NCBI GenBank assembly: GCA_964345825.1
Contig: CAYFSI010000003.1
Span: forward strand, 1 to 52,449
Direction: 5' to 3'
From: JAAYDH01 sp964345825
GTDB taxonomy: Bacteria; Bacillota_I; Bacilli_A; RFN20; CAG-826
DNA: 52,449 nucleotides
Below the pieces are notes generated by a model. That model worked only from the letters and a program-made list of their open reading frames with translations. It made no database searches and was not told the origin of the DNA. Position 1 is the first letter of the stretch. Each line of letters starts with the position of its first letter. The position numbers and the translations under genes are program-made. Positions 32,190 through 41,937 of this stretch are shown in pieces.

Positions 32190-32230
32190 ATGAAAATAGC
32201 GCGCCAAGAAGGGGGTCTTGAACGCGCTAT
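32190..32230 (-). terminator. terminator of the Big2/OB lipoprotein gene
   Basis: On the minus strand ATAGCGCG pairs with CGCGCTAT, extended inside by CAAGA/TCTTG around a C-rich loop, then TTTTCATTTATTTT. A strong, long hairpin 20 nt after the stop at 32251. Confidence 0.8.
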
Positions 32231-32250
32231 ATGGAAAAGGGGCTTATAAA

Positions 32251-34464
32251 TTATAGAATAGCGATGGGACACACTCTCCAAGTGAGAGAGGACGCGCTTA
32301 GTTTAGCGTTTTGCACACCTAAGTACATTGTGACAGTTATGCCAACATATTGATCAAGCCATCCAAATTCTGATCCATTCTTTTGAGAATAGACATTAAG
32401 AGAATAGGTTTGGGTGGCGTCTTTAACATAATATGTGGAGTAGTATGGGGAACTGGTTTTCGTAATTACTCCGCTTACTTTAAAAATCGTCCCACTCAAA
32501 TTGGTTGAACCAGTCGTTTCTAAGATTGACTGAACGGTCTTTTCAACGATTGAGGTCCCAGAAATGACATGGCTACCATTATCATTGTAAATAAGAGTGA
32601 TATTTTTGATTTGGAAATCACCAGTGTAATTATTAGCGGTGGCTTTATCGATATTCTCAGCGCTGATAAAGTGAGTGACTGTCCCGGTCACAGCGATGAG
32701 ATTACCTTCAACTGCTTCTTCAAGACTAGCCATATGTTTGGCATCGTTATAAACAAAGAAGGAATCAGTTTCATCAACAAGAAACGCACCACAAGGAATA
32801 CTGCTGCCACTCTTATAGACTAGACGAGCGATGACAGCTTCGATGGTAACAACTGTGTCATCAACTTGACTTCTAGCTTCATGGAGACTGATCGCGGTGT
32901 ATTCTGGTTTACCAATTAAGTGAATGGTTTTGGTTGTTGAATCAACCAATCCTTTATAAGAGATAGTGATTGTTAAATCGGCATCTCGTAGATCATCAAT
33001 CGTAATAGAGATTGAGTAATCATCGACATTCTCCACGATGGAAATATTGGGATCAGTTGAGGCAATAGTTCTAGTCATGTCAAGTAAGACAGCGTCGGTT
33101 TTACTAAAAGTAATTGTCACTTCATCGGCGAATTCATCATCGATATCATCCTTGGCTCTTTCTAAACCATAGGCGACTTCTTGAACATCGGTAATAGTAA
33201 TCTCTTCCACTTGTCTAGTGGGGTAGATTCTCCAAGCGTTAACGCCTGGTTTAGCTAAGATGATATTAAGCAAAATGGAGACAGCTTTTCCATCATAGAC
33301 ATCTAAGTAAGAGAAATCGAGTCCGTTGCATTGAGTATAGACAAGCAGACTATCGACACGATTTAAATCTTGGAGATAATAGTTTGTGAATCCCGTACCT
33401 TCAACACGGATGATTCTTCCTTGTATTTGATATAGGTTACCAGTGATATCAGTCGTTAGAGGGACATCATCGATGGTTGATAAAGTATTTGTAACAGTAA
33501 TGGCAGAAGCGGGAACTTCATGGATTCCACCATTGTTCTTTAAGATGATAGGACTGGTGAGTTGCAAAGCACCTTTATAATTCATCGAGGCAGCGCTACC
33601 AGTATCAGTAGCAGGAATGTAATAGGTTTTGTTTCCTTTAACCACGACCTCGTTATGCAATGCGACGCTCTTGGCTTGATCTTCACCATAGACATAGATA
33701 CAACCAGTTTCATCCGCAACGTACATACCTGTGATATACGGAGTACTTTGACCAGTGTAGACAAAGCTTGATACGATACCTGTAATTACTACTTCAGTAT
33801 TATTATCGAGGTTACGAATAGCAGATACATTAGTCATTGGAGCGTTGATATAAAGAGTAATACTTCCTTCGATTGGTTCATAAGCCATTGAAGTAGAAGT
33901 AGCAGTAATAGTAACACCATCATAGGAATAATTAACAGCAGTAACTAAGCCCGTTTCGCTGACAGTGGCAATGTCAGTATCAGAGCTAGACCAAGTAACA
34001 TTGTTATTAGCGTTGCTCGGTAATGGATTGGCAGTTAATTGCAGTGTTTCATCAACTTCTAAAGTAGTCTTATTATCAGCACTTGTTACTGTGATGGAAT
34101 TAGGAGTAATTGGATCGATATAGAGGGTGAAATCACCTTTAATAGTGTTGTCCACCACTGAAGTGGCGCTCAAGGTAACTCCATTCCCGCTGACTGCCAG
34201 AGCGGTCACTAAACCAGTTTCACTGATGGTCGCTACTTCTTCATTAGAGCTTGACCAAGAAACAGTTTTTACTTCGGCTTCTTCAGGGAGAATAGAAGCA
34301 TAAAGCTCTAGAGTCTCCCCTACTTCAATTGTCGTAATGTTATCTTCGCTTGTCACCGTAATTGATGTGGGAAGTATCGTTTGACTTCCACAGCCAACTA
34401 GAACCGGAATGGCAACAAAAAAACCACAAATCAGAGTGGTTAAATGTCGGATTCTTTTTCCCAT
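32251..34464 (-). CDS. lipoprotein with two Big2 domains and OB-fold-like repeats
   Basis: A 737-residue surface lipoprotein (signal ending in VAIPVLVGC). Two Big2 Ig-like modules occupy about residues 33-210 (VSWSSSNEEVATISETGLVTA and a second copy). Then come two OB-fold-like modules, near 213-330 (TEVVITGIVSSFVYTG...GCIYVYGED) and 525-650 (VVTIEAVIARLVYKSG...SFFVYNDAKH), each followed by a weaker repeat ending in YSLNVYSQKNGSEF-like text. The repeats suggest binding rather than catalysis, to nucleic acid or polysaccharide. GGAGG precedes the ATG. Very similar in build to 35112-36836. Confidence 0.8.
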   Translation of the reverse strand: MGKRIRHLTTLICGFFVAIPVLVGCGSQTILPTSITVTSEDNITTIEVGETLELYASILPEEAEVKTVSWSSSNEEVATISETGLVTALAVSGNGVTLSATSVVDNTIKGDFTLYIDPITPNSITVTSADNKTTLEVDETLQLTANPLPSNANNNVTWSSSDTDIATVSETGLVTAVNYSYDGVTITATSTSMAYEPIEGSITLYINAPMTNVSAIRNLDNNTEVVITGIVSSFVYTGQSTPYITGMYVADETGCIYVYGEDQAKSVALHNEVVVKGNKTYYIPATDTGSAASMNYKGALQLTSPIILKNNGGIHEVPASAITVTNTLSTIDDVPLTTDITGNLYQIQGRIIRVEGTGFTNYYLQDLNRVDSLLVYTQCNGLDFSYLDVYDGKAVSILLNIILAKPGVNAWRIYPTRQVEEITITDVQEVAYGLERAKDDIDDEFADEVTITFSKTDAVLLDMTRTIASTDPNISIVENVDDYSISITIDDLRDADLTITISYKGLVDSTTKTIHLIGKPEYTAISLHEARSQVDDTVVTIEAVIARLVYKSGSSIPCGAFLVDETDSFFVYNDAKHMASLEEAVEGNLIAVTGTVTHFISAENIDKATANNYTGDFQIKNITLIYNDNGSHVISGTSIVEKTVQSILETTGSTNLSGTIFKVSGVITKTSSPYYSTYYVKDATQTYSLNVYSQKNGSEFGWLDQYVGITVTMYLGVQNAKLSASSLTWRVCPIAIL

Positions 34465-34702
34465 AAATTACCTCCGTGTATTGAAAACACAAATCAAATT
34501 CACTTGATTAATTTTTCGCTTACGCGGGGGGAGAATTTGTAACAAGGCTTTCGCCACTATTAATTTAAAAAGTTTTTAATGAATAATCAAGAGGGATTAT
34601 TAGAAATGAATAACAAACAAAGTTTGGAATTTTGATGAATAGTACAGGGAACTATGTGAGTAGGAAAAAGCACCTAATCAAATTCAGTAAATGACATAAC
34701 TC

Positions 34703-35045
34703 TCAAACATTTTCTTTTATTACCTTGGAATATGTTCTAAACAAATTTTGGTTTTGTAAAGTGTCTGCGAAAGCCTTATTAACTTTCTTTTGGATAAACA
34801 CTAGTTGATACACTAAAAAGTCTCGGCAGGATACCTCGTTGAAAAATTTACGTTGTAGTACGCATAATGGAGAAAAAATTTTTCTACATTGTTGAAAGAA
34901 TATTTGTTATTAATCTCGTCTAATTTCTTAATAGCACAACTATTCTTTAATACAAAGTCTCTGTATTTCTTTCTAACGCAGAGAAAGGAAATCTATATTC
35001 CCAAAAAAGAGCGACACCTACACCGAAATAAATGAAAAATTCCAC
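34703..35045 (-). pseudogene. remnant of a small membrane-protein gene, at least two frameshifts
   Basis: The 646-bp stretch between two lipoprotein genes is not empty. On the minus strand three successive pieces look coding but lie in different frames: 35045-34947 (VEFFIYFGVGVALFWEYRFPF), about 34982-34813 (RKKYRDFVLKNSCAIKKLDE and onward) and 34812-34703 (VYQLVFIQKKVNKAFADTLQ and onward to a TGA). Joined, they read as one protein of about 115 residues: a membrane helix, then a basic soluble part. I recognise no named family. The rest of the stretch (34465-34702 and 35046-35111) shows nothing further. Confidence 0.55.
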
Positions 35046-35111
35046 CTTCTAATTATATCTTCCAATGATTAGAAAATGGAATATTCAAAAAGTATTAATT
35101 GCGGAAAGGAA

Positions 35112-36836
35112 TTATGCTTCAACAATAGGAATCAAGCTTTCGATAACATAAACTTTCCAGGCTGGTTTGCTGGATAAGTAATCCAATTGCCAAGCAGTGT
35201 AATATAATTCAACAGCGATTGGGTAATCAACGTAATCGGTTAAGACACAGTATTGCTCTAATTGATCCCAATAAACATTCCAACACGATGAGTTTTCAAT
35301 ATCCGCCATGCCTTTTTCATTTTGAGCTGTCGTTCTTGATTGGATGACGGTTGTCTCGCTTGAATAATCAGTATCAGCAAGGGTGACATAGTATTTTCCC
35401 GCAACAGTGTAGTAACTAACATAGACAGTGGATTTATAGATGCTACTATAGTCCATGATGAATGAATCAAATCTATCAAAGGTATCTTCTTGGCTGGCTT
35501 TTTTCTTTTTGAAATCGGTAATTGTCGTGTTGACTGATTTTGAAGTGTTGATGTCACCAACTACTTCACTACTAGCGCGAACCTTTAAAGCTCTTAAAGC
35601 AGGGGAATAGTTTTGAAGCGAAATCATACCAACGATATCGTAGGTACTACCGATGGAGAAAGAAACTCGGTCTTTAACAACTTTCATGACTTTTTCGCCA
35701 TCAGTGAAGAGATAAACATCACCACTCTTTTCTAAGCATTTAACTCCTGTAACAGTGTAGATACCTTCGTATCCATGACCAGCACAGTTATAATTGTTGT
35801 CTCTTGCTTTGGCATAGAACTCATTAATATCAATTTCATCTTTCGCAATCGTAAAAGGATCATAACTGACATTTAATGACGAATTAAAAGTATAAGTATT
35901 ACCTGGAACATAGATTTCTGGTTGTCCTAAGTAGATGGATAAATATCCAGTAACAGTATATTTAGAAGTAGATTCACCCGCGTGGTCATCAACTTTGTAG
36001 AACAAAGAACCTTGACCAGTGGAAGAAGCGCAAGCAATATATCCAGTTGAATCCGCCATGATGACTTTGCCAGGAGCAGAGACATCTAAGCCAAAAGCAG
36101 ACTTGGTTTTAACAAGAGAGAACCTTTCAATCGCTAATGAGGTGATTGTGACTGTGCGAGTCATATCAACCCCAATATCAGCGACGTTGGTTTCCGTGAC
36201 ATATGTCTCGCATAATGCTTTAACTTCTTCAATTGTTTTATTACCTAAGTGAGTGGGGCCAGTTTGGCCACCCACAACAGTAATGCTTAAAGAGGCTGTC
36301 TTAGTGATACTGCCTTCGGTGTATGAAAAGATAACCATGGTATTATCAACAGTTAAAGTACCTGTTGGATTATATGTATAGTTTGTTACTTCTTTAGTTG
36401 AAGCATCATCGTATGTGGCAGTGATTACAGCACCACTGGGATCAAACAAATCTCCCACACTGTATTCAGTTCTAACATCGCCACTAATAGCGATGCTAGT
36501 TAATACTTTGTTGCTGACAGCATCAACAGTAATGGTGAGAACATCGCTCTTAGTTATTTCATTCTCCGTGTAGTAGAACGTTATTTGAGTGTCAGAGACT
36601 GTCAGAGGACCCTCTGGAAGAAATGTGAAGTTATTAACGTTCTTACTTGTTTCATCGCTGTAATAGGCTAAAACAGACACTCCTGTTTCATCGAAAGATT
36701 CACCTTCAATATAACTTAATTTAGTATTTTGGCCAGCGGTGACTTCAATGGATTCCAAAGAAGCAGTGGAACCACCACAGGCTGTAATCAAGGTTAAGAA
36801 TATCATTGATAATGATAGTAGTTTGATTGGTTTCAT
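35112..36836 (-). CDS. lipoprotein with Big3-type Ig-like repeats and OB-like modules
   Basis: A 574-residue lipoprotein (SMIFLTLITAC). Two Ig-like repeats of the Big3 kind, each ending VTNYTYNPTGTLTV / VNNFTFLPEGPLTV then ITKTASLSITV, cover about residues 28-190. The rest carries OB-fold-like segments similar to those of 32251-34464 (YTVTGYLSIYLGQPEIY; YTVTGVKCLEKSGDVYLF; YDIVGMISLQNYSPALRA). Probably a ligand-binding surface protein. It ends without an obvious terminator, in front of the decayed gene. Confidence 0.8.
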   Translation of the reverse strand: MKPIKLLSLSMIFLTLITACGGSTASLESIEVTAGQNTKLSYIEGESFDETGVSVLAYYSDETSKNVNNFTFLPEGPLTVSDTQITFYYTENEITKSDVLTITVDAVSNKVLTSIAISGDVRTEYSVGDLFDPSGAVITATYDDASTKEVTNYTYNPTGTLTVDNTMVIFSYTEGSITKTASLSITVVGGQTGPTHLGNKTIEEVKALCETYVTETNVADIGVDMTRTVTITSLAIERFSLVKTKSAFGLDVSAPGKVIMADSTGYIACASSTGQGSLFYKVDDHAGESTSKYTVTGYLSIYLGQPEIYVPGNTYTFNSSLNVSYDPFTIAKDEIDINEFYAKARDNNYNCAGHGYEGIYTVTGVKCLEKSGDVYLFTDGEKVMKVVKDRVSFSIGSTYDIVGMISLQNYSPALRALKVRASSEVVGDINTSKSVNTTITDFKKKKASQEDTFDRFDSFIMDYSSIYKSTVYVSYYTVAGKYYVTLADTDYSSETTVIQSRTTAQNEKGMADIENSSCWNVYWDQLEQYCVLTDYVDYPIAVELYYTAWQLDYLSSKPAWKVYVIESLIPIVEA

Positions 36837-36883
36837 ATGTTTTACCTCGGGTAGATTATACCAAATAAAGTTTTTTACTCAAT

Positions 36884-36924
36884 GAAAAAGAAAACCAGCA
36901 TGGATTAGTGTTATTATGCTGGTT
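36884..36924 (-). terminator. terminator of the flavin reductase-like gene
   Basis: On the minus strand AACCAGCAT and ATGCTGGTT pair across a 14-nt loop, followed by TTCTTTTTC. It lies 11 nt after the stop at 36936. Confidence 0.75.
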
Positions 36925-36935
36925 CTAAGAATTGT

Positions 36936-37865
36936 TTATTTTTTCTTCTTTTTGGATTTTCTTTCAGCATTCATCTCCGTCATTTCTTTTTCAGTGATGA
37001 CTGAATAGCCTTTTGCTTCAGCCCATTCAACACAACCCTTAAGAATTAACTTTAAGAACGCTCTCGGAGCACCACTGATAACCATTAATGCATCGTCAGT
37101 GAACTTAACATTAGTGTTTAGTCTTAGTGCCGCATATCTTAATGATTCTAAATCAGCGTTTCTTTTTGGTATCTCTAAAGAGTATGGCTTTTTAAATTTT
37201 GAACACCAGAAGTTAGCGCTATCGCGATATCCCCAGTTAGTAGGAATAGGAGCGTAGTTTCTTTTAGTGGCTTTTTCTAATATTGATTTCTCATACTTAT
37301 CTTTGATGAGTATCTTATCGATGATCAAAATGAAGTGAGCACCAAATCTAGAAGTAATACCGTTAAAGTTATGGAATTTGTATCCTTCATAATCATCTAA
37401 GACTTTATCATCTTGCGCGTCATCTAGTTCTTTCCACCATGTGCATTCAAAAACTTGAATAGCTTCATCAAGAACTTTAGGAAATACTACATTTGGATTC
37501 TCTTTTTGTCTTAATCCGTCAATTGGAGTTAGTTTAAAGTTTTTCATCTTTTCTTCAGGAGTGTCTCCAGGGAAACCACAGTTAACTGCTTGTTGAAAAC
37601 ACTTCTTATTTCCTGGGATGAAGTTAATAGAACATTTACCTGTTCTTAATAATGACTTAGCAGTATTACTTGTATTGCGGCATTCAAGCACCATCGCATA
37701 GTGTTCTTTACCTGCGATGTAATAAGGGAAAATTAAAGAGTAGGATCCATAACTTGTCTTGCCATCTTCAGTTAAAGTGCCAATCATTGTTAGCGGCATT
37801 GGAAAAAAGCAGGAAGATTGATAAAAGTTGTCTTTTATAATTATGTTTTTGAAATGGGAATCCAT
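36936..37865 (-). CDS. flavin reductase-like FMN-binding protein with C-terminal PCP_red-like domain
   Basis: A 309-residue protein. Residues 1-210 form a split-barrel flavin reductase-like domain (FFPMPLTMIGTLTEDGKTSYGSYSLIFPYY; NTSNTAKSLLRTGKCSINFIP) that would bind FMN. Residues about 255-300 (FTDDALMVISGAPRAFLKL... EWAEAKGYSVITEKEM) resemble the short helical domain named after the protochlorophyllide reductase 57-kDa subunit. The tail is RKSKKKKK. GAGG precedes the ATG and TATAAT lies upstream. It is probably an NAD(P)H:flavin or small-molecule redox enzyme; the substrate is unknown. Confidence 0.82.
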   Translation of the reverse strand: MDSHFKNIIIKDNFYQSSCFFPMPLTMIGTLTEDGKTSYGSYSLIFPYYIAGKEHYAMVLECRNTSNTAKSLLRTGKCSINFIPGNKKCFQQAVNCGFPGDTPEEKMKNFKLTPIDGLRQKENPNVVFPKVLDEAIQVFECTWWKELDDAQDDKVLDDYEGYKFHNFNGITSRFGAHFILIIDKILIKDKYEKSILEKATKRNYAPIPTNWGYRDSANFWCSKFKKPYSLEIPKRNADLESLRYAALRLNTNVKFTDDALMVISGAPRAFLKLILKGCVEWAEAKGYSVITEKEMTEMNAERKSKKKKK

Positions 37866-38036
37866 AAAAGCCTCGGAATAATTATATCAAACTAATTTGA
37901 CACAATCACCGAAAAGAAGTGATTAAAATAAAAAATCCGTTTATATAAATTAGGAAAGAATGAAGCTAAAGAAATATTATCCTAGAAATGTGTTTAAAAT
38001 ATGAATAAACAGGGGGAGGTTTTTATCATTTAATTT

Positions 38037-38699
38037 TTAAATTATTTTAGATTTCATTAAGGATTTTATTATTTCCATTAATACATCAACCACAATAGAA
38101 TTTCCGGATTGTTTGTAAGTTTGGGCTGCCGATACAACTATTTTATAATCATCGGTGAAACCCATGAGCCTGTGTGCTTCTCTTTCAGTGAGCATTCGTA
38201 CCGATCCTAGCTTTGTTGTTCCATCAAAAGAAAAATAGTTATCAACGCCAGCCCTATGCCTATTACCCATCGTTTTCAAAATAGTCCTTGCAACTGGTAA
38301 ATTAATTTCTGGCTTTTGATACCATGTTTTAGTACCACTTTTCATTACATACGAATACAATTTTGGTGTTAAGGTATATTTTTTTCAGGGGACCCTTTTT
38401 CTCTAGAAAGAACCAATTCACCATTTGAATTAAATTTTAAACCCCCAACATAACAATTATCCTCTAAAAAATCTTTCATTTGAAAAGAAAGCTCTTTAAA
38501 AGCTGGAGGGAATTCAAAATCAGCGTTACTTCCTTTTTGGTATCCAACGACAAACAATCTTCTTCTTTTTTGGGGGATATTATAATCAGCAGCATTCAAA
38601 ATTGCATATTTATAGTTGTAGCCTAAGCTATCAGAAACCTTCTTCATTATATTCCATGTTTGACCTTTGTCATGTGTGAGTAATTTTCACATTTTCAAA
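38037..38699 (-). pseudogene. broken C5 cytosine-specific DNA methyltransferase
   Basis: Fragments of one gene in three frames. ENV (motif VI, FENVK at 38699-38685) is followed by a one-base shift, then LLTHDKGQTWNIMKKV, NAADYNIPQKRRRLFVVGY (motif VIII) up to 38369. There a homopolymer of seven A (38379-38385, T on plus) shifts the frame; an eighth A would join it to KKYTLTPKLYSYVMKSGTKTW and the target-recognition/motif IX-X end RMLTEREAHRLMGF ... SGNSIVVDVL. Motif I, the PC catalytic motif and about the first 100 residues are absent. A restriction-modification relic. Confidence 0.8.
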
Positions 38700-38811
38700 T
38701 TTTGAAATTCGTTTCCCAAGGATTGATAACACTCTTCAAAAATGGGTCGTGTATTTGCAATAAGGACGCTAAACAATTAAAGTAAATGGGTTAATAAAGC
38801 AAAAATATGCC

Positions 38812-38839
38812 TTGGAAAAGAATCATAACTTGTTATAAT
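38812..38839 (+). promoter_or_regulatory. promoter of the 38885 lipoprotein gene
   Basis: TTGGAA (38812-38817), a 16-nt spacer and an extended -10 TGtTATAAT (38831-38839). The leader to the ATG at 38885 is about 40 nt and carries GAGGA as ribosome site. Confidence 0.55.
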
Positions 38840-38884
38840 TCTACAGTTGGCTGTCTAGCACAGTTTGAATGAGGAATAAGCACT

Positions 38885-40387
38885 ATGAGAAAATCACTGT
38901 TAATTTTACTCGGCATTTCATGCCTAACAGTTGCGGCATGTAATGGGATACAAAACAACCATTCAATAACACTAGATAAAAACACTTTAGAGTTGGAAGT
39001 CAATGAAACAGAAACATTGATAACCACTATTGAACCCAATGACATTGAAAATCCACATCTTATTTGGGTTGTCGATGATAGTTCAATTGTTACAGTTAAT
39101 GAAGGTGCTGTCACCGCACTAGCGGAAGGCACTACCAATGTTTCGGTCTATTTAAATTTAAATAACAACATGTTCACTGATCCTGGTGAACCATTTGACG
39201 TTTGCACTGTCACTGTTATTGATTCAGTTATTGATCCAATCGCAGTGAATAGTGTGACATTGAGTCAAACTTCTTTAAATCTCGGAATAAATGAAGAGAC
39301 AACATTAACTGCCACTGTCTTGCCGAGCAACGCAACTGAAAAGACAATTACATGGGTAAGTAACAATACCACTGTCGCTTCAGTGACCAATGGAAAAATT
39401 ACTGCTATAAATGCAGGAAGTGCCACTATCACTGCTTATGTAGATGAAAATTTAAACTCACAAAGAGATATAAATGAAAAATACGCTACTTGTTCAGTGA
39501 CTGTTTCAGGAACGACTCCAAGTCCAACTGTTTGGGTTACTAGTGTGAGTATCAATACCACTAGCCTTTCCATTGAGGAAGCTAGTTTTGATATGTTATA
39601 TGCAACTGTGTTGCCGAGCAATGCTACCTACAAAACTGTGACATGGTTCAGCTCAAACACATCTATTGCAACAGTTAGTAATGGAAGAATAACTGGCGTT
39701 AGAGTGGGAAACGCTATCATTACAGGTTATGTCGATGAGAACGGAAATGCTTTATTAGACAATGATGAACAAAACGATACTGTCAATATCACCATTACTG
39801 AAAAGACTGTTAACCCAAATCCAGGCGAAGAGCCAATTCCCTCTAGAGGCGAGAGTTTACCTATTGGCAATACTTCTGTCAGTGGCCCAAATAATACCAC
39901 ACCGACGGATATCACTAATTGGGTAAACTATGATTTCTTTTCATCCCTACCACCATACTGGTCATTCATTATGGGCAATAATAAAAAAGCCACCTCTTCA
40001 GATTTCTATGCAGAATCCTCGGGTGGAGGTTTTAAGTTTTCACAAGTGAATTATGGATTGCAATCTCCATTACTTAATTCGTGGTTAAAAACCGAAGTCA
40101 GATTAACTGTTAGCCAAGTTCGTGGAAACAGTCAAAACGCTAATCAGTACAAAAATAAACCAATATTCCATATTTATAGTTACGATAGCGAGGGCTATTA
40201 CTTAGGTATGCAAACTTACGAACAACAAAGTAATTTTGCTAACGTTAAAGAAATCAAGTTTTATATAGCAAACCCAGAGATGGCTTATTTCGAAATTCGC
40301 CTCAATGCTTTTCCGTATAAGTCTTCGCAATGCTATAACTTCGGCATGAGTCAAATTAGTGTTAAGGGTTGGCCTTACGGTCTATAA
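38885..40387 (+). CDS. lipoprotein with three Big2 Ig-like domains
   Basis: A 500-residue surface lipoprotein (LGISCLTVAAC). Three Big2 modules in tandem: about residues 25-110, 120-205 and 215-305 (VTLSQTSLNLGINEETTLTA, VLPSNATEKTITWVSNNTTV, and copies). Each ends with a YVDENLNSQRD/DENGNALLDNDE-type acidic stretch like a small calcium site. A Pro/Gly linker (NPNPGEEPIPSRG) leads to a C-terminal beta domain (about 330-500) that looks like a carbohydrate- or ligand-binding fold. It overlaps the promoter of the next lipoprotein gene. Confidence 0.82.
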   Translation: MRKSLLILLGISCLTVAACNGIQNNHSITLDKNTLELEVNETETLITTIEPNDIENPHLIWVVDDSSIVTVNEGAVTALAEGTTNVSVYLNLNNNMFTDPGEPFDVCTVTVIDSVIDPIAVNSVTLSQTSLNLGINEETTLTATVLPSNATEKTITWVSNNTTVASVTNGKITAINAGSATITAYVDENLNSQRDINEKYATCSVTVSGTTPSPTVWVTSVSINTTSLSIEEASFDMLYATVLPSNATYKTVTWFSSNTSIATVSNGRITGVRVGNAIITGYVDENGNALLDNDEQNDTVNITITEKTVNPNPGEEPIPSRGESLPIGNTSVSGPNNTTPTDITNWVNYDFFSSLPPYWSFIMGNNKKATSSDFYAESSGGGFKFSQVNYGLQSPLLNSWLKTEVRLTVSQVRGNSQNANQYKNKPIFHIYSYDSEGYYLGMQTYEQQSNFANVKEIKFYIANPEMAYFEIRLNAFPYKSSQCYNFGMSQISVKGWPYGL

Positions 40388-40394
40388 TAGTAGC

Positions 40395-41006
40395 ATGAAA
40401 AAACATATTTTTACTTCTCTCTTTGCAGTTTTATTTCTCCTTTCTGCATGTGTCACAAAACCAAACCCTGCACCGGACAATGAAGATGAAGAAGAAACTA
40501 CTCAAACACAAATCGTATCATTCTATTCCTCAACCGAGAACGCGACTTTCACTGGTTCGCTTGATCTAACAACTACGCAAAAAAACTTTGTTGCTTGGTT
40601 CAATACTAATGGAGATATATTATCTTCCATCAATGTGACTGGATACGCTCAAATGAATAGCTTTGGTGACTTTGTCACTTTGTGCATCGGCTCAGGAAAC
40701 TCAAACGGTAAGATTAATTTCAATTTCAAATATGATGTTAGAAAAATTAAATTAAATGTTTCTGCCTATAGCAAATACGATAGCTATAATCAAGTTTATA
40801 GAACTGACTTAGATACCGCAGTGTATATTGATTCCGCTTGTAACGAATTTCCATTAGTGAGTGAAGAGGGAGTTGAACCAACTAAAAGTGATATTGAATA
40901 TATTTATGAAAACGCGACCAAAAATATATCAATATTCAATAGAGAATTAGATCATTCTCGTATATTCATTCATTCGATGGAAGTCACATATATAATCGAA
41001 GAATAA
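40395..41006 (+). CDS. small lipoprotein, function unknown
   Basis: A 203-residue lipoprotein: MKKHIFTSLFAVLFLLSAC gives a perfect signal and lipobox, which fixes the ATG at 40395 rather than the longer frame from 40359. An acidic linker (PDNEDEEETTQTQ) precedes a beta-rich domain of about 150 residues that resembles the domain at the end of the preceding gene product in general character. TATAAT ends 6 nt before the ATG, overlapping the upstream stop. Function unknown. Confidence 0.78.
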   Translation: MKKHIFTSLFAVLFLLSACVTKPNPAPDNEDEEETTQTQIVSFYSSTENATFTGSLDLTTTQKNFVAWFNTNGDILSSINVTGYAQMNSFGDFVTLCIGSGNSNGKINFNFKYDVRKIKLNVSAYSKYDSYNQVYRTDLDTAVYIDSACNEFPLVSEEGVEPTKSDIEYIYENATKNISIFNRELDHSRIFIHSMEVTYIIEE

Positions 41007-41031
41007 AAGTCTCTTGAAATTACACGAGTTG

Positions 41032-41937
41032 TCAAAACAAACCAATCAATACAATCGCAGCGATAGTTATCCCAATCCCTATAAATAAACGAGGGGTTGG
41101 TTTTTCTTTGAAAAGGAAAGCCGCTACGATGACATTAATAATCAAACCACCACCATTTTTAACTAGGAATAGGATTGTGGTGGGAAGTACTGATGCTGGA
41201 ACTAATAAATATGAATAGGCATAAGTCATAACTGCAGCGATTGCGACATAGATAAACTCTTTCCAGAATATTGACTTTTGATATTTGACTGATGTCTTTT
41301 TAAAGGTAAAAGCGTAGAAAATAACAAAAGTCAGTAATGAAAATAAAACGGAATAAAAGGTAAATCCATTCGCGCTTACTAAGGATGCGCCACTGGCGGA
41401 ATCAACTTGGAAAACCTTCCGACCAAAGTCAGATACACCAGTAGCGATAATGTAAACAACATATATGGCGATTAAAGTGAAAGTAACTTTTTTGTTAATT
41501 TGATTGTTATAGGTGACAATGAGAAAACAGCCACCGATGACAACAAGATATCCGATGATATCTACCACTGAGATGGCCTCTTGATAAAAGATATATGACA
41601 TCACGATTGGAATGATTGAGCTAACGACAATCATGACATCGCTGATGACATAAGCGCCTTTTCGTTGTGAGAAGGCCCACATCATGATATTTAAGGCAAA
41701 TCCAAAACCAGTGATAGCCGCGACGATTAAAGTTCTCCAATCGATGATAAAACCTTTCGGTCCATCAAAGATAAGAACAAGAGCCGCTCCTATAACCACG
41801 CATATTACCATTCTCACGCCATGGAAAAAGGACACGTCATTAACCGTGTTGGTGGCCACAGAGACCTTTTTTCCAACTATCGATTTAGCCGTGCTGGCTA
41901 GTAAAGATAGACCTAAAAATATAGATGCTAAAAACAT
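41032..41937 (-). CDS. EamA/DMT family transporter
   Basis: A 301-residue drug/metabolite transporter-type permease with ten hydrophobic helices in two EamA-like halves (about residues 1-135 and 150-300), the second ending in FLFKEKPTPRLFIGIGITIAAIVLIGLF, the usual DMT finish. It probably exports or imports a small metabolite; the substrate is unknown. Its ATG overlaps the stop of a 47-codon gene (TAATG), so translation is coupled to that peptide. Confidence 0.88.
   Translation of the reverse strand: MFLASIFLGLSLLASTAKSIVGKKVSVATNTVNDVSFFHGVRMVICVVIGAALVLIFDGPKGFIIDWRTLIVAAITGFGFALNIMMWAFSQRKGAYVISDVMIVVSSIIPIVMSYIFYQEAISVVDIIGYLVVIGGCFLIVTYNNQINKKVTFTLIAIYVVYIIATGVSDFGRKVFQVDSASGASLVSANGFTFYSVLFSLLTFVIFYAFTFKKTSVKYQKSIFWKEFIYVAIAAVMTYAYSYLLVPASVLPTTILFLVKNGGGLIINVIVAAFLFKEKPTPRLFIGIGITIAAIVLIGLF

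Noticed and set aside
34544..34777. 11-bp perfect inverted repeat AAGGCTTTCGC/GCGAAAGCCTT that could bracket a MITE
   Set aside because: One arm lies in the coding-like text of the decayed gene and there is no target duplication or other terminal structure; chance is sufficient.
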